Positions 1-10,640 of a DNA stretch of 64,000 nucleotides are shown here, one piece after another. Within the stretch, counting starts at the first letter, position 1. Each line of letters begins with the position of its first letter. Both the position numbers and the translations under genes were made by a program. Source of the stretch: Lithospermum erythrorhizon (taxonomy: Eukaryota > Streptophyta > Magnoliopsida > Boraginales > Boraginaceae); contig JADFUC010000964.1 of assembly GCA_019722365.1 (NCBI GenBank), forward strand, positions 248,001-312,000, in the 5' to 3' direction. The notes under the pieces are model-generated. The model saw only the letters and a list, made by a program, of their open reading frames with translations. It did not search any database and was not told the origin of the DNA.

Positions 1-27
1 AGGATCTTTGCTTCCACCACCAATCTG

Positions 28-839
28 GTCAGTTTCATCTTTTAGTCAACAATTTTTGTTTTTGTTTCACAACTATATAGTTTAATTTCTTATGTTTTTT
101 AATCTTGTTAATAGTTTGTTATTCAGTTTAACTTCTGATATTAACTGTTATGTTTGTATATGATAGTTATGTGGAAAAATGGATTTTTTTGTAATATTTT
201 TTAGTGCATGTGAAAGGTGATAAAATCATTTGATGGGTAGTTGGAAAAAATACTTTTGTGTGGACAAGATTTGATCTTTAATGGAATTTTTATGTTATTT
301 TTTGCTAAAGATGGAATCTTTATGGAGTGTGGAATGAGTTTAGATAGCTTAAGAATTAAGATCTTGAATTTTTTAAGCTTTTTGTTAGAAGATAATCTAT
401 GAGGAGTAAATATGGACTTTTAGTTATGTATTATATTATTGATTAAATACATTAGGCTGAAAAAAGTTATCTGGTTATAAATTGGGGAACTTTGGAATTG
501 GATTGGTGGTAGATTTGCTTATTATGTCATTACATGGGTAAGTTTGCATACTATCCGACCCCTTTACCCTGCCTTGGAGGAAGTCTTTTTAGAGGCATAA
601 CGGCATGTTGATGTGGAAAAAGGAAAAAACGAACAATAATTGTAGTCAAAGTTATATGTTTGAGAATAGAAGATTTAGTTTAGTGGTGCTTGGATCAAAG
701 CCAAGGACCACTGTACCTTTTAGGACAATAGCTTTACCTGGTGGTTTCTCCTGCTGGCCTTGGGAATTGCAGCTTTTCGCTTTTAGTGAGTGAAACTATT
801 TCTGCTAACAGTGGCGATCTGATGGTTTCTTGTTTGCAG
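28..839 (+). other. Inferred leader intron of STOP1
   Basis: The first 27 bases end in CTG|GTCAGT, a fair donor site. A pyrimidine-rich tract ending TTTGCAG at 839 is a good acceptor 44 bases before the STOP1 start codon. This fits a 5' UTR split by a leader intron. The interval is AT-rich, has no credible protein, and carries a SINE-like copy near 530-615. The window opens inside the gene, so the promoter and true transcript start are not visible. The intron is inferred from splice signals only. Confidence 0.5.
528..616 (+). repeat. TS-like SINE 3' part in STOP1 leader intron
   Basis: The segment follows the layout of the TS/SolS-type tRNA-derived SINE body: GGTAAG, a GCATAC-type core, ACCCCTTTACCC, a GGAGG...TCTTTTTAGAGGCAT block, then GGCATGTTGATG. 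A second copy with the same order of blocks lies at 46262-46372. The tRNA-like head (A and B boxes) is not clear here, so this is probably a 5'-truncated or old copy. Family assignment rests on remembered consensus, not on a search. Confidence 0.45.
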
Positions 840-883
840 ATTGGTATAATTGGATTGTTGTGATTCATAGATTGATCTTGAAC

Positions 884-2449
884 ATGGATCCAGATGAGAG
901 GCTGTGCGCTGAGGCGTGGAGAAAATTGTCTCCATCGTCTAGCAGAGGATTGCTTAAGAATGATCATGCAGGTGATCAAGTATTCAGTCAGTTGAATATG
1001 CAACAACAAAAATGGGATGACTCTCAATTGATGGATTACAAGACAAGAATAGAACAACAGTTCTGTCAATATAACCAACCGCCTCAAGCGCCTACGTTAG
1101 TTGAAGTTCGGGATCAACAAGATACGCAGATGAATGATGTTCAAAGTTCAAGAAGAGTTAAGGATTGGGACCCAAGTGCTACTCTCAACAATCTCTCTTT
1201 CTTGGAACAGAAGATCCACCAACTCCAAGATCTGGTAAATTTGATTGTTAATCGAAGAGGGCAGACCACAGTTACTCAATCTGAGGAGCTCTTAGTTCAG
1301 CAACAACAGCTTATTACAGCTGATATTACCTCGATAATAGTTCAATTGATATCTACTGCAGGAAACCTTCTTCCAACCGTGAAGCAGTCACTTCCCCTGA
1401 ATAGTGCATTAGTTAGCCAGCTTGGGCTGTTTAGCTGTCTCCATAATCAGGGGATGACTGTTGGCACTTCTGGTGGTGAAACGCCACAAAACAATGCTGT
1501 GAATAAGGTAGAAGATCACTCTAACCAAGTTGACTTGACCAGCAATTGTAATGTTGAGCATCACTATGGTGTCGAGGAACACGAATCCAAAGATGAGGAG
1601 GATGCTGATGAGGAAGAGCATTTGCCTCCTGGAACATACGAAATTCTTCAACTTGAGAAGGAGGAAATTCTTGCACCTCATACTCATTTCTGTACCATTT
1701 GTGGGAAAGGTTTCAAAAGAGATGCTAATTTAAGGATGCACATGAGAGGGCATGGGGATGAGTATAAAACACCAGCAGCACTTGCAAAGCCGCACAAGGA
1801 ATCCAGCTCCGAACCCATGCTGATTAAGAGGTATTCTTGTCCTAATGTTGGCTGCAAGCGCAATAGAGAACATAAGAAGTTTCAGCCATTGAAGACCATC
1901 TTATGTGTTAAAAACCACTACAAGCGGACTCATTGTGAGAAAAGCTACACTTGCAGTCGCTGCAATACCAAGAAATTTTCAGTCATTGCAGATCTCAAGA
2001 CACATGAAAAACACTGTGGTAGAGATAAATGGCTTTGTTCTTGTGGAACAACATTCTCTCGGAAAGATAAGCTATTTGGGCATATCTCTCTTTTTCAAGG
2101 TCATACACCTGCAATTCCACTGGAAGAAACAAAAATGTCTGCTGTAACATCTGATCTCGGCCAAAAAACCAATGCTACGATTGACGTTGAACAAATGGAT
2201 TTCAGCTGCAAGCCATATGCTTCTAATGAGAACGATTTTCAGAGTGTAGTGGAAGAAAAAGGCGGGTTATCCGATCCTACAAGCTTCTTTTCGCCTTTGA
2301 ACTTTGACTCAAACAGCCTTGATGGTTTCCTCGAATTCCCTCGGCCTCCATTCCAAGATTCAGAGAATCCTTTTGCCTTTCTTATTCCAGGATCATGTAA
2401 TTATCCTCGAAAGCCTGGGGAATGTTCAGGTGCTAATGATATAGAATAG
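884..2449 (+). CDS. STOP1: STOP1-like C2H2 zinc-finger transcription factor
   Basis: Single coding exon, 521 aa. STOP1 (SENSITIVE TO PROTON RHIZOTOXICITY 1) is a nuclear factor that in Arabidopsis activates acid- and aluminium-tolerance genes such as ALMT1. The protein has a Gln-rich N-terminal half, an acidic run at about residues 240-255 (DEEDADEEEH), and four zinc fingers: about 268-292 (CTICGKGFKRDANLRMHMRGH), 317-346 (C-x4-C with a long spacer), 353-377 (CSRCNTKKFSVIADLKTHEKHC) and 383-408 (CSCGTTFSRKDKLFGH). This spacing is typical of STOP1. The start MDPDERLC is the first ATG after the leader-intron acceptor at 839. An upstream in-frame ATG at 830 lies inside the inferred intron and was rejected. 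Family assignment is firm; orthology to STOP1 rather than STOP2 is inferred from full-length architecture and from neighbours TMEM18 and PSI1. Confidence 0.93.
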   Translation: MDPDERLCAEAWRKLSPSSSRGLLKNDHAGDQVFSQLNMQQQKWDDSQLMDYKTRIEQQFCQYNQPPQAPTLVEVRDQQDTQMNDVQSSRRVKDWDPSATLNNLSFLEQKIHQLQDLVNLIVNRRGQTTVTQSEELLVQQQQLITADITSIIVQLISTAGNLLPTVKQSLPLNSALVSQLGLFSCLHNQGMTVGTSGGETPQNNAVNKVEDHSNQVDLTSNCNVEHHYGVEEHESKDEEDADEEEHLPPGTYEILQLEKEEILAPHTHFCTICGKGFKRDANLRMHMRGHGDEYKTPAALAKPHKESSSEPMLIKRYSCPNVGCKRNREHKKFQPLKTILCVKNHYKRTHCEKSYTCSRCNTKKFSVIADLKTHEKHCGRDKWLCSCGTTFSRKDKLFGHISLFQGHTPAIPLEETKMSAVTSDLGQKTNATIDVEQMDFSCKPYASNENDFQSVVEEKGGLSDPTSFFSPLNFDSNSLDGFLEFPRPPFQDSENPFAFLIPGSCNYPRKPGECSGANDIE

Positions 2450-2956
2450 CATCATAGGTAGCTTTATTGTTATCTTCCTTATAATAGCAGTGTTCTATTA
2501 TTCTCTTGGGGAAATTGAAGCCAAAGTGGCCATAATGACCCCTTATGCTCTTTGACATCAATGAATTGTTTATACTTTATGCATGGTAATTAATAATATC
2601 ATATGACTGTTATACTGATAATTTTCAATCCTCATCGCTTACTAGATTGTTTGCTTATATGGCTGCAAGAGACAAAAATGTCTGCAGACCATAGAACTGT
2701 ATTTAGTAGATAAAGAAGAAAAGGATAATTCAATCAATATCTTGATGCATGAAGTTATCTCACAATTAATACATGATCAACGTTATAGTCATTCAAAAGC
2801 ATATACTAAAACAGATCTAAAATCAAAACTATGGTTGTCAATAGGAAAGAACAAACCCCACTGAGGAAACAATTGAGGTCCCTTTTCACAATGGACATGA
2901 GATGAAGGGTACAAAATGATTCAGAATTTTCTGCTAGTTGGTAGATAATAATTTAT
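2450..2956. other. Convergent 3' region between STOP1 and TMEM18
   Basis: The two genes end tail to tail about 500 bp apart. The interval should hold both 3' UTRs and polyadenylation signals; several AATAAT/AATAAA-like words occur, for example near 2590. I see no further gene or repeat in it. Confidence 0.6.
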
Positions 2957-5104
2957 TCAATCCTCTTTATTGCGTGCTTGACGTGCCCGGTGTCTGAGTT
3001 CAGATCTTTTCCACTTGACAATCAGATAACACAGAGAAAAGAGAGTGTTAACCTGCAACAGGGAAGTAGAGCAACAAAACAATAGGGTTAGAGAATCTAC
3101 CGAATAAAACTCAGTAAACGATTGTAATACACAACTAATGAAGGCAACGGTGCCAACAAATAAAAATTCCTAGAATGAAAGTATACTTAGGCATGTTATC
3201 AGTCGAGCAGGTTGTTTTAAAAAATCCCTAGTAAAGGAGAAAAACAGAGATGAAAGATATGGAGTACTTACCAAGATTATCATAGCAATTACTAGAAGAG
3301 GCCCAGACCAAACCACTGAGAAGAACAGTCCACTTCGGTCAAAGTAATTCTGGGTTGCAAAGCTTTTCCAGTTGGTAGATAAGATGCTATTAAGCTTTTC
3401 AGCCAGATAAACTCCTGTCACTGCACGACTTACTCATGTTACTGAATGTTCGAGATATAACACCAAAAGATGAAATCATAGTACATAATGTATGTGTTGC
3501 GAGTGTATTCCGGTGTTTTGTTATGTTTTAAAGACATTCCCCAAGGAGCAGTATACCTACATGCGAGAAGGAATAAACACATCTGGAAGTTGATGTTTCT
3601 TCTAGAAATAAATGTTACCAGAAGCAACAAAACATGAAACGAGATTAGGCCCATTAACCATGGCTCCTGCATACAAAAAAGACACAGAACCAACAATCAG
3701 GATGACAGAAAACAAGCACACATATACAACTATCTTAAGCAAGTTCTAATGGCCATACATCAAGTTTTAGAAAAGAAAATTGCGCGGAGATGTTAATAGA
3801 ATATAAAAGGATAGCCTGGCACAAGACTACTGGAAAATACAATACTTCAACACTCGGACAACTAAACTAATAACTTTACATAAACTTCAAGCACAGTCAA
3901 CGGTTCATATCTCTATCACAAGTCACATCTCAACGTATATCAACTCAAACCCAATACCTGAAAATCAATTATAGGTTATTTTCGGGGCCAATTGCCTTAT
4001 ATACTGGCTAATTTATTTAATGAAAAACTTGAAAAGATTATATGAACATGATGAGGTGGCGGCCGCTATTGATGGACTCTATAGTCGAACTTCCTATATG
4101 TTGATCGGAGAAGTTAGTTAGCTCCCCATGCTATTTCTTAATGAAAATATTTCACAATCGAGGATACTAATAGAAACAATAGGCACAAAAAGCTTAATCA
4201 AAATATGTTTATCACCATCTCAATATACACAAAGTTTCTGCATTGCAATTGCAAAGTTAACATCTTTCCACAGGCCAACAATAGGTCACATAGAAAAAGG
4301 GAAATCTCATTATCATAGTACTCAGTAAATATATCATTTGCTGTATATATACATATAATGCAAATGGATCCATACTTCCATAGCTTTCATCAACTTCTAC
4401 TAAGATACCCATATACCTATATTTAGAAAACAAAATTCATGTACTACAAATAACATAAAAAAAACCCACAAACAAAAAAGATTGAATCTTTAGCATAGTT
4501 TACCTTCCAGTCAATAGCATGTAAAAAAACCCATGAAATGTTGTACATACCAACATAAACTTCCACTAAGATGCCCAAATATCTACATTCAGAAAACAAA
4601 CTCCATGTACTACAAATAATTTAAAAAACCCCACAAACAATAAAGATTGAATCTTTAGCATAGTTTAGCACCTTCCACTCAATAGCATAGAAGAAACCAG
4701 TGACGGAACCATAATCTTTATATATGGGGGCGAATTGCTTGATATAAAAAATATAAAAATTTAGGGGAGCAAACAACATAAATTTGCTTTTGGAAAAACG
4801 CTTAATAGAAAAAAACTGGGGGTGTAAATTATTGTACATACCAATATAAACTTCAACTAAGATGCCCAAATATCTATATTCAGAAAACAAATTCCATGTA
4901 CTACAGACAACATAAAAAAAAACTAGAAACAAAAATGATGAAATCTTTAGGATATTTTAGTACCTTCCAATCAATAGCATGGAAAAAACCCATGAAATTG
5001 TTGTAAGCAGGAGTGAATCCAGATCTGAGTTCAGCTGAAAGCTTCTCAACAAGATCCGCCATTTGATCCATTTGGGCATTCAAAGCTGATGTTATTTCTT
5101 CCAT
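2957..5104 (-). CDS. TMEM18: TMEM18-like small membrane protein
   Basis: Four coding exons: complement join(2957..3052, 3272..3420, 3561..3666, 4964..5104), giving 163 aa. TMEM18 proteins are small multi-pass proteins of the nuclear envelope/ER in animals; the plant role is poorly known. The protein begins MEEITSALNAQMDQMADLVE, runs through FHAIDWK|EPWLMGLISFH, a hydrophobic stretch VLLLLVTFISRR, NWKSFATQNYFD, the segment PLLVIAMIILV|NTLFSL, and a basic tail with KWKRSELRHRARQARNKED. The length equals what I recall for the Arabidopsis protein. Exon 2 to 3 joins in phase 1 (GCA T|GTAGGT ... CAG|TG ACA), restoring LLALTGVYLAE; the other GT in AG|GTATAC breaks the frame. Intron 1 is 1.3 kb and contains two decayed copies of the end of exon 1. 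The gene sits between STOP1 and the ASB gene. Confidence 0.92.
4388..5010 (-). repeat. Tandem partial triplication of TMEM18 exon 1 edge plus intron
   Basis: The exon 1/intron 1 junction of TMEM18 (real copy 4964-5010) is repeated twice further into intron 1, at about 4501-4545 and 4672-4700. Each copy is followed on the minus strand by the same intron text (AAGATTCAATC-type, TAGTACATGGA, TTTTCTGAATATAG, TTAGTGGAAGTTTATGTTGG). The copied exon ends still read HAIDWK-like and AIEWK-like with GGAAG|GTAAAC and GGAAG|GTGCTA donors. Units are about 150 bp; the middle one is enlarged by an insertion. Confidence 0.8.
4699..4832. mobile_element. Small insertion inside the middle repeat copy
   Basis: About 130 bp interrupt the second copy of the TMEM18 intron triplication, absent from the first and third copies. 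It starts AGTGACGGAACCATAATC and ends near CTGGGGGTGTAAATTATTG. The start resembles the AGTGGCGGAGCCA motif common at one end of plant non-autonomous elements. Absence from both sister copies shows it is a later insertion; the family is not established. Confidence 0.45.
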
Positions 5105-6154
5105 ATTTCTTCAAACTCCTTCGCTTTCTTCTAAACTGCTTTGTTTTCTACCAAATTTGTCAACAAAAAATGAAGAATTCTTACTCAAGATTTGTGGAAT
5201 TTTTGTGAGGTTTTGCCACCGATTTGTTTAAATAAAACCCTTTAAGTTTGGATATATTGTTATGAGAATTCCCTTAATTTTACATAATTATACTTTCTAC
5301 CTAAACCAAACCATGTTTTATCTTCATGATGGGGTCACTAGCTATATGAATAGTACGTCTCCAATCAACCTATTGGTCATCCCAGGCAGGTAGGGGACAC
5401 GTCCAAAACGTTGACCCATTTTGTGTTTATTCAAGGTTTCGACAAAGTTTTCCGCTGGTTATCGAGTATCAATAATGGCTCGAAATTTGACAGATGCTCG
5501 AGTCATTTAGGAATCAAGTATCAACGATGCCTCAAAATCGGTCAGATGCTCGAGTCATTTAGGTATCGTGTATTAATGATGGCTCGAAATGTGCTTCGTT
5601 AGAACCGTGGGCGGTTCATTAGATCAGGACTGAATGGATGCAGGAGGAAGTTCACACCACTAAGATCATTATGCTTTGAGCTGAAATGCATTCTGATTAC
5701 AGCTCGTTGAAGAAAAAGTATCCTTTTGTTTGTTGATTTAAATTAGATTTTGTAACATTTAACATTCAATAGGAGATTTTTAAAGTTCAAAAGCAACCAT
5801 CTCTTAATGTGTTCATGGCTCCTTAGTGCAAACATATCATACATTTTGAAGAGCAGCATGATTCATGGTTGCTATATCACGGCAGAGACAGTTAGGGAAG
5901 GGGGCGAAAATATCCATGAAGAGGGTGAGAATACGTTTCAAATCTACTCAAATTACACCAACACGTTCAACAGAAAGGCGATAAATGGGAACAGATATGA
6001 AACTGACCATCGCATTTTTATCTACACGACAACAATGGAGGATTTGAGCTAAGGATTCTGAATCATTCCTCCCAAATTCAACCATCCAAATGCAACTTAA
6101 CATAATCATTGCTAATTGAACAAAGTAATTAACTTCGGGACATATCCCACAAGA
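5105..6154. other. Spacer upstream of TMEM18 and downstream of ASB
   Basis: Contains the TMEM18 5' UTR and promoter side and the 3' end of the ASB transcript. A short tandem repeat occupies 5466-5597. An 81-codon open frame at 5807-6052 shows no known domain and is probably chance. Confidence 0.5.
5466..5597. repeat. 52-bp tandem repeat, about 2.5 copies
   Basis: Units begin GTATCAATAATGGCTCGAAA at 5466, GTATCAACGATGCCTCAAAA at 5518 and GTATTAATGATGGCTCGAAA at 5569. The first two also share CAGATGCTCGAGTCATTTAGG. The third copy is cut short. No gene association is visible. Confidence 0.8.
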
Positions 6155-8519
6155 CTAATTCTGAGTTTTGGATTCCATAACTTCAATCGATTTGATAAAA
6201 TTATCAACAATTGTTTTGCCCTCAGTTGTTATGATGCTCTCGGGATGAAACTGGACTCCCTGCATAAAGAGATAAAATGTAAATTGGATTGAGAACTAAA
6301 AGTCTGAATGTACAAAAAGGAAAAAAAAAACATCTAGATTAGTTGATATCACTCAAATCTTCATTCTCAATTCATTATCATGTTACACGTTTTCGTAATA
6401 AAACACAATAACCACTTGTTGCAACACATTTTACAATTAGCCAGAACAGAGTAATCGCATAGAATGAATGTTCTTATCATCGACTACCTAGTTCATAACG
6501 ACAGAGCAGTAAAGGCTGTTAGCATGTCCAGAGTGAATACTATGCTATTTTTCATACATTATTTACTCATATTCAAAGTTCAATATTCTAAATTCAAGAT
6601 CATATCCAGTACTTATCCTACTTTTCTAGATTCTACTACTACTACTACTTTTCTAGATTCTACTACTACTACTAGCGAGAAAATGAATTTTGAAATACCT
6701 GTATATGTCTGAACTTCTTGTGTCTTGCAGCCATTACTAGCCCATCTTCAGTCCACGCAGTTATCTCAAGCGCATCATGAGGAAAACTTTCCTTTTCAAT
6801 AACAAGACTGTGGTATCTACCAGCCGTGAATGGACTAAAAATATGCGAAATAATAAAAACATCAAAATCCAACCAACCAAAATTACAAACATGTGCAACT
6901 TTGTTCCTCATTACCATGGCCGTTTTGTTATTTCAAATATAATGAGGATATCAATCAAATACAAATATCTAATGAATATTCAAATATTCTAAATTGATAA
7001 ATTAAAACATGCATTAAGCTGCTTACTTTGATAAGCCTCCAAACAAGCCATCTTCTTCACCTTCGTTATAATATACAAGCGACTTCTTCCCATGCATTAC
7101 TCCAAAAGGAGAGCGCACAATTTTTCCTGCAAATTACTAGCTGAGTAAGTGATGATTGTGATTTATGGTGAAATCAAATTAAATTAAAACCAACAAATAT
7201 CATGTAATGAAGCTAAAAAAAAGGACTAATGTCCTTAAATGATGTGGGGTGGGGAATTTATGTATGGGTAATTTGATTAAAATCTCACCTCCGAATGCCT
7301 CCCCAATGCACTGCAGTCCCATGCACACACCAAACAACGGCACCAGTGGTCCTAGCTCCAACACAGTTTGCAATGATATCCCCGAATCTTGGGGCGCTCC
7401 TGTTATCATCACCACCAAAATGAAACAAAATGAATCATATTTACCTCTTTTTGTTGTGTAGAAGATTGCTAAATATGCAATCTTCCACGGCATAATACAA
7501 TTAAGATTCTCACCTGGACCAGGAGAAATTAGAATCCCTCTTGGATTTTTCCTACAAAACCAGTAAGAGTGAGGAATCAGAGTATTGGCAGCAGAAATAA
7601 ACGGTAAATCAAACACTGTTTCTAATAGCATTAGAAGTCATTTATGTTCGCATTAAGCTACTCAATAACGAAAACAGATTTATATTCTTCTCGAATTTCA
7701 AAGATCCAAGCCATAATGCACTTCCATCACTACCAAATTTTCAGGCGAAAAGCACTAGAACATTAGCATAAATACTCCTAAACCAATCATTAGAAATGTC
7801 ATTATGGAACAATTGAACATATTCCTTCCCTACCATAAATGCAAACAAGCATTCAAACTTTAATACTACCTCCATTTCAAAAATATCCTCAGTTTGTTTT
7901 TCAATTGTCAAAATAAACAAACTTTGTAACCTTACTTACAACATATACAAATATTTTCAAATTCTAAATATTCAACCATCGAAATTCAAAACTAGACGAT
8001 CTTTTTCGAAAATCGAGGAAATACTAACCAAATTATAACAAAAACCTTGGATTTTTCTTCTTCAATTCATCAACAGTGAGCTCATCATTCCTGTACACAA
8101 CAAAATTGCAACCAAGTTCTCCCATATACTACAACAACTCAAATAAACAATACCATTTCAATCACCAAACAATAAAAATCCAATCTTTACTCCGTAACAT
8201 AAAAACCAAAAACAAAAATATAGCAAACCTGACAAAGATTGTAAGTGAAACTATCATAGTTATCAATAACAACAATTGGGTTCTGATTTCTTTCAAGTTT
8301 TACTTCATTTTCAACAGATGGGGAAATAAAAGCTGAATTATTTTTCAAGATTGCATTTTTATTATTATTGATCAAGTTGGTTTTTAGATAAATATTATTG
8401 TTTATGAATTTTGAAACATTAGTATATGAAATTGATTGGATATTAGAGTATAGAGGATGAGCATTAAGCTTTGAAAAATGGAGGTTTTTTATTGAAGGTG
8501 GAGATGCAATGTTTGCCAT
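6155..8519 (-). CDS. ASB: Anthranilate synthase beta subunit, plastid (glutamine amidotransferase)
   Basis: Seven coding exons: complement join(6155..6259, 6699..6834, 7027..7126, 7289..7399, 7514..7539, 8046..8128, 8229..8519), 283 aa. The beta subunit hydrolyses glutamine and passes ammonia to the alpha subunit, which makes anthranilate from chorismate, the first step to tryptophan, in plastids. Residues 1 to about 78 are Ser/Asn-rich, fitting a transit peptide. Class I amidotransferase motifs follow: IVVIDNYDSFTYNLCQ (82-97), ISPGPG (oxyanion loop), PLFGVCMGLQ with nucleophile Cys159, and GVQFHPES with His254 and Glu256. All catalytic residues are present. Exon 3 is only 26 nt; the exon 2 donor and exon 3 acceptor share the same 12 bases. 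Start chosen as the first ATG, giving MANIASPP. No neighbour belongs to the tryptophan pathway. Confidence 0.94.
6619..6676. repeat. 28-bp direct duplication with ACT triplets in an ASB intron
   Basis: The word CTTTTCTAGATTC followed by a run of TACTAC triplets occurs twice head to tail, just downstream of exon 6 in the minus-strand gene. It is a small slippage-type repeat in intron 6 with no obvious role. Confidence 0.75.
7866..8027. mobile_element. Stowaway-like MITE in ASB intron 2
   Basis: The left edge reads TACTACCTCCATTTCAAAAA and the right edge reads GATCTTTTTCGAAAATCGAGG followed by AAATACTA, which look like decayed Stowaway inverted ends with TA targets. The inner phrase AAACTAGACGATCTTTTT recurs almost identically in the DHDPS intron near 35292. 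The ends are imperfect, so this is an old copy. Confidence 0.45.
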
Positions 8520-10640
8520 TAAAACGACACCGTTTTGGTATGAAATGAATACTATATACTATATGGAGGAGGAGGCCCATGGTGGCTTTTATACAATGTT
8601 CATATGAAATTTTTATTCATATATAAAAAAATTATTTTTATATATTTATTTATAAAATATTAGTACTATTTATAAATTAAATTTAATTAGTGTAATTATA
8701 TAGTTTTTATATATTTTATGGTATGGTTATTTAAAAGTGAAGAGTTTAATTGTATTATGAAAAAATATAAGGAAATACGATTGATATTATGATAGTATTT
8801 TTAGAAATATATCTCATATTCTCATGGTATTCATGTTATATTTGTTGAGATAATGAATAAGAAAGTATTCACGGTTACAAATGTTTTAGATTTTTTGGAT
8901 TATTTGAATTAAATTGATAATATAAATTTAAATAAATGAAATGTTGTATCGAACTATTGATTAATGTGGACGTTTGACGTTTCAACATGTCGTATAATAT
9001 AAAAATTGGGTTTTTATATACCATTTTGCAAATAATAGTTAATCATGATATACCTACAAAACGTTACTACTGACTTATTGTTTAAATTCAAAAGTGACTT
9101 TTTTATACTTCTTTTACTAATAAGTTATAGAACTCAAAGAATACAACTATTATAGATATGATTAAATCACTTTAAGTACTTTCAATTTATGCATATTCGT
9201 TACATATGTGTGATTTTTTAAATGTTTGGTAACTTAACTAATGATATCATATCTACATGTTTGCATATTAAACGAGACAAACTTATGGTTGTACTTGTGT
9301 TCATATTTGAAAGGGTAATAATGCACATCAAATATTAAATCAATAAAATATCATAAGTAGATATATGTCTATTTCTATCTTAATATGTTAGGTAATATTC
9401 ATGGTCACACTTATATAAAAATGAAACTACACCATATCGTATTTGTATCCCATTAAAGAGGGTCCAATTTATGAGTATGTCTAAATTTAGCTCAACGTTC
9501 ACATCCACCATTAAACTTCAATAATATTAGTAAAAAGGACGCAAGATTACACGCGATAAAGGACATGTATTACATTACGTGCATTTTACGTGATCGTTAG
9601 CTTTATTACACGCGATTTCATTATTATAATTATAAAAAGCTTAACATAAAAATTACGTAATTGCTTACACGCGATCATCATATCATTATAAAAGTTAACA
9701 TAAATTATAAGTATATAAAATAAAATTATAAATATATTTATATATATTGTTAGTATCAATTTTCTCTTGTAAAGATCATCTACCGTGATCTTCACGCATC
9801 CTTTCAGAGGCCCTCAAGTTTATAAGATCAGATATCAATGTATTATGCAGAATTTATATTATACTGAACACTCCAACACATGATGTACAATATTATAAAG
9901 AACGAGACATCAAATAATTATTTACTAATTCTCTCGAACGATATGTCTTTCCTTGTAATAGTTTTTTCTTCTTTCAAATATAAAACATGTGTTCACAATT
10001 TTATTTTTTCTATTGTTTGCAGTTATCCATTCATCATGGTTCCAAATTCATATTTTTTCTCCAAAAATTCATAATTTTATTTTTTCTCCTTCTTAATAAA
10101 GATGACGATATAGTGAAACTATCAACTTATATAAAACAAAAATAAAGAAGGAGAGTCAATATTTAGAATGACATTTTTTAAGAATTTTAGTTTCAATATT
10201 ATTATACATGTTCTTAGAATAGCATTTAGACTACTTTTAATTTATTAAGTTTTGAATTTTCATAAGTTAAAATTTTAAATTTTAAACTCAAATATTTTCT
10301 TTATATATAATGTTTAATTATATCATTAAATTACAATAAATATTCACACAAAGCACTTGTAATCTAAATACAACAAACATAAAGCGATGTGCCATCAAAT
10401 TTTATAATCTAAAACACAATTATGATTTAGTGATAATTGGGTACAAAATAGGAGTACCAAAAACATATTTACAAAAAATAATAATTAAAAAAACATATTT
10501 ATTTGATCGATACGATGATAATTTACTAATATAATAACTACTACAATTAAAATAAATAATTTTTTTAGCTAGAATCATATGTATATATACAATTTTAAAA
10601 ACTTTTTTGTTAACTTATACTTTATCCGTACCTAATTCAT
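8520..10640. other. AT-rich intergenic DNA upstream of ASB
   Basis: The first few hundred bases are the ASB promoter side. The rest is very AT-rich with no protein of recognisable family. The word ACACGCGAT occurs three times (near 9551, 9608 and 9667) at about 58-bp spacing. Nothing else stands out. Confidence 0.5.

Noticed and set aside
830..883. Upstream ATG for STOP1 at 830
   Set aside because: It precedes a good acceptor at 839 and so would be spliced out; MDPDERLC is the better start.
5807..6052. 81-codon plus-strand frame upstream of TMEM18
   Set aside because: No similarity to a known family and no splice or promoter context; probably chance.
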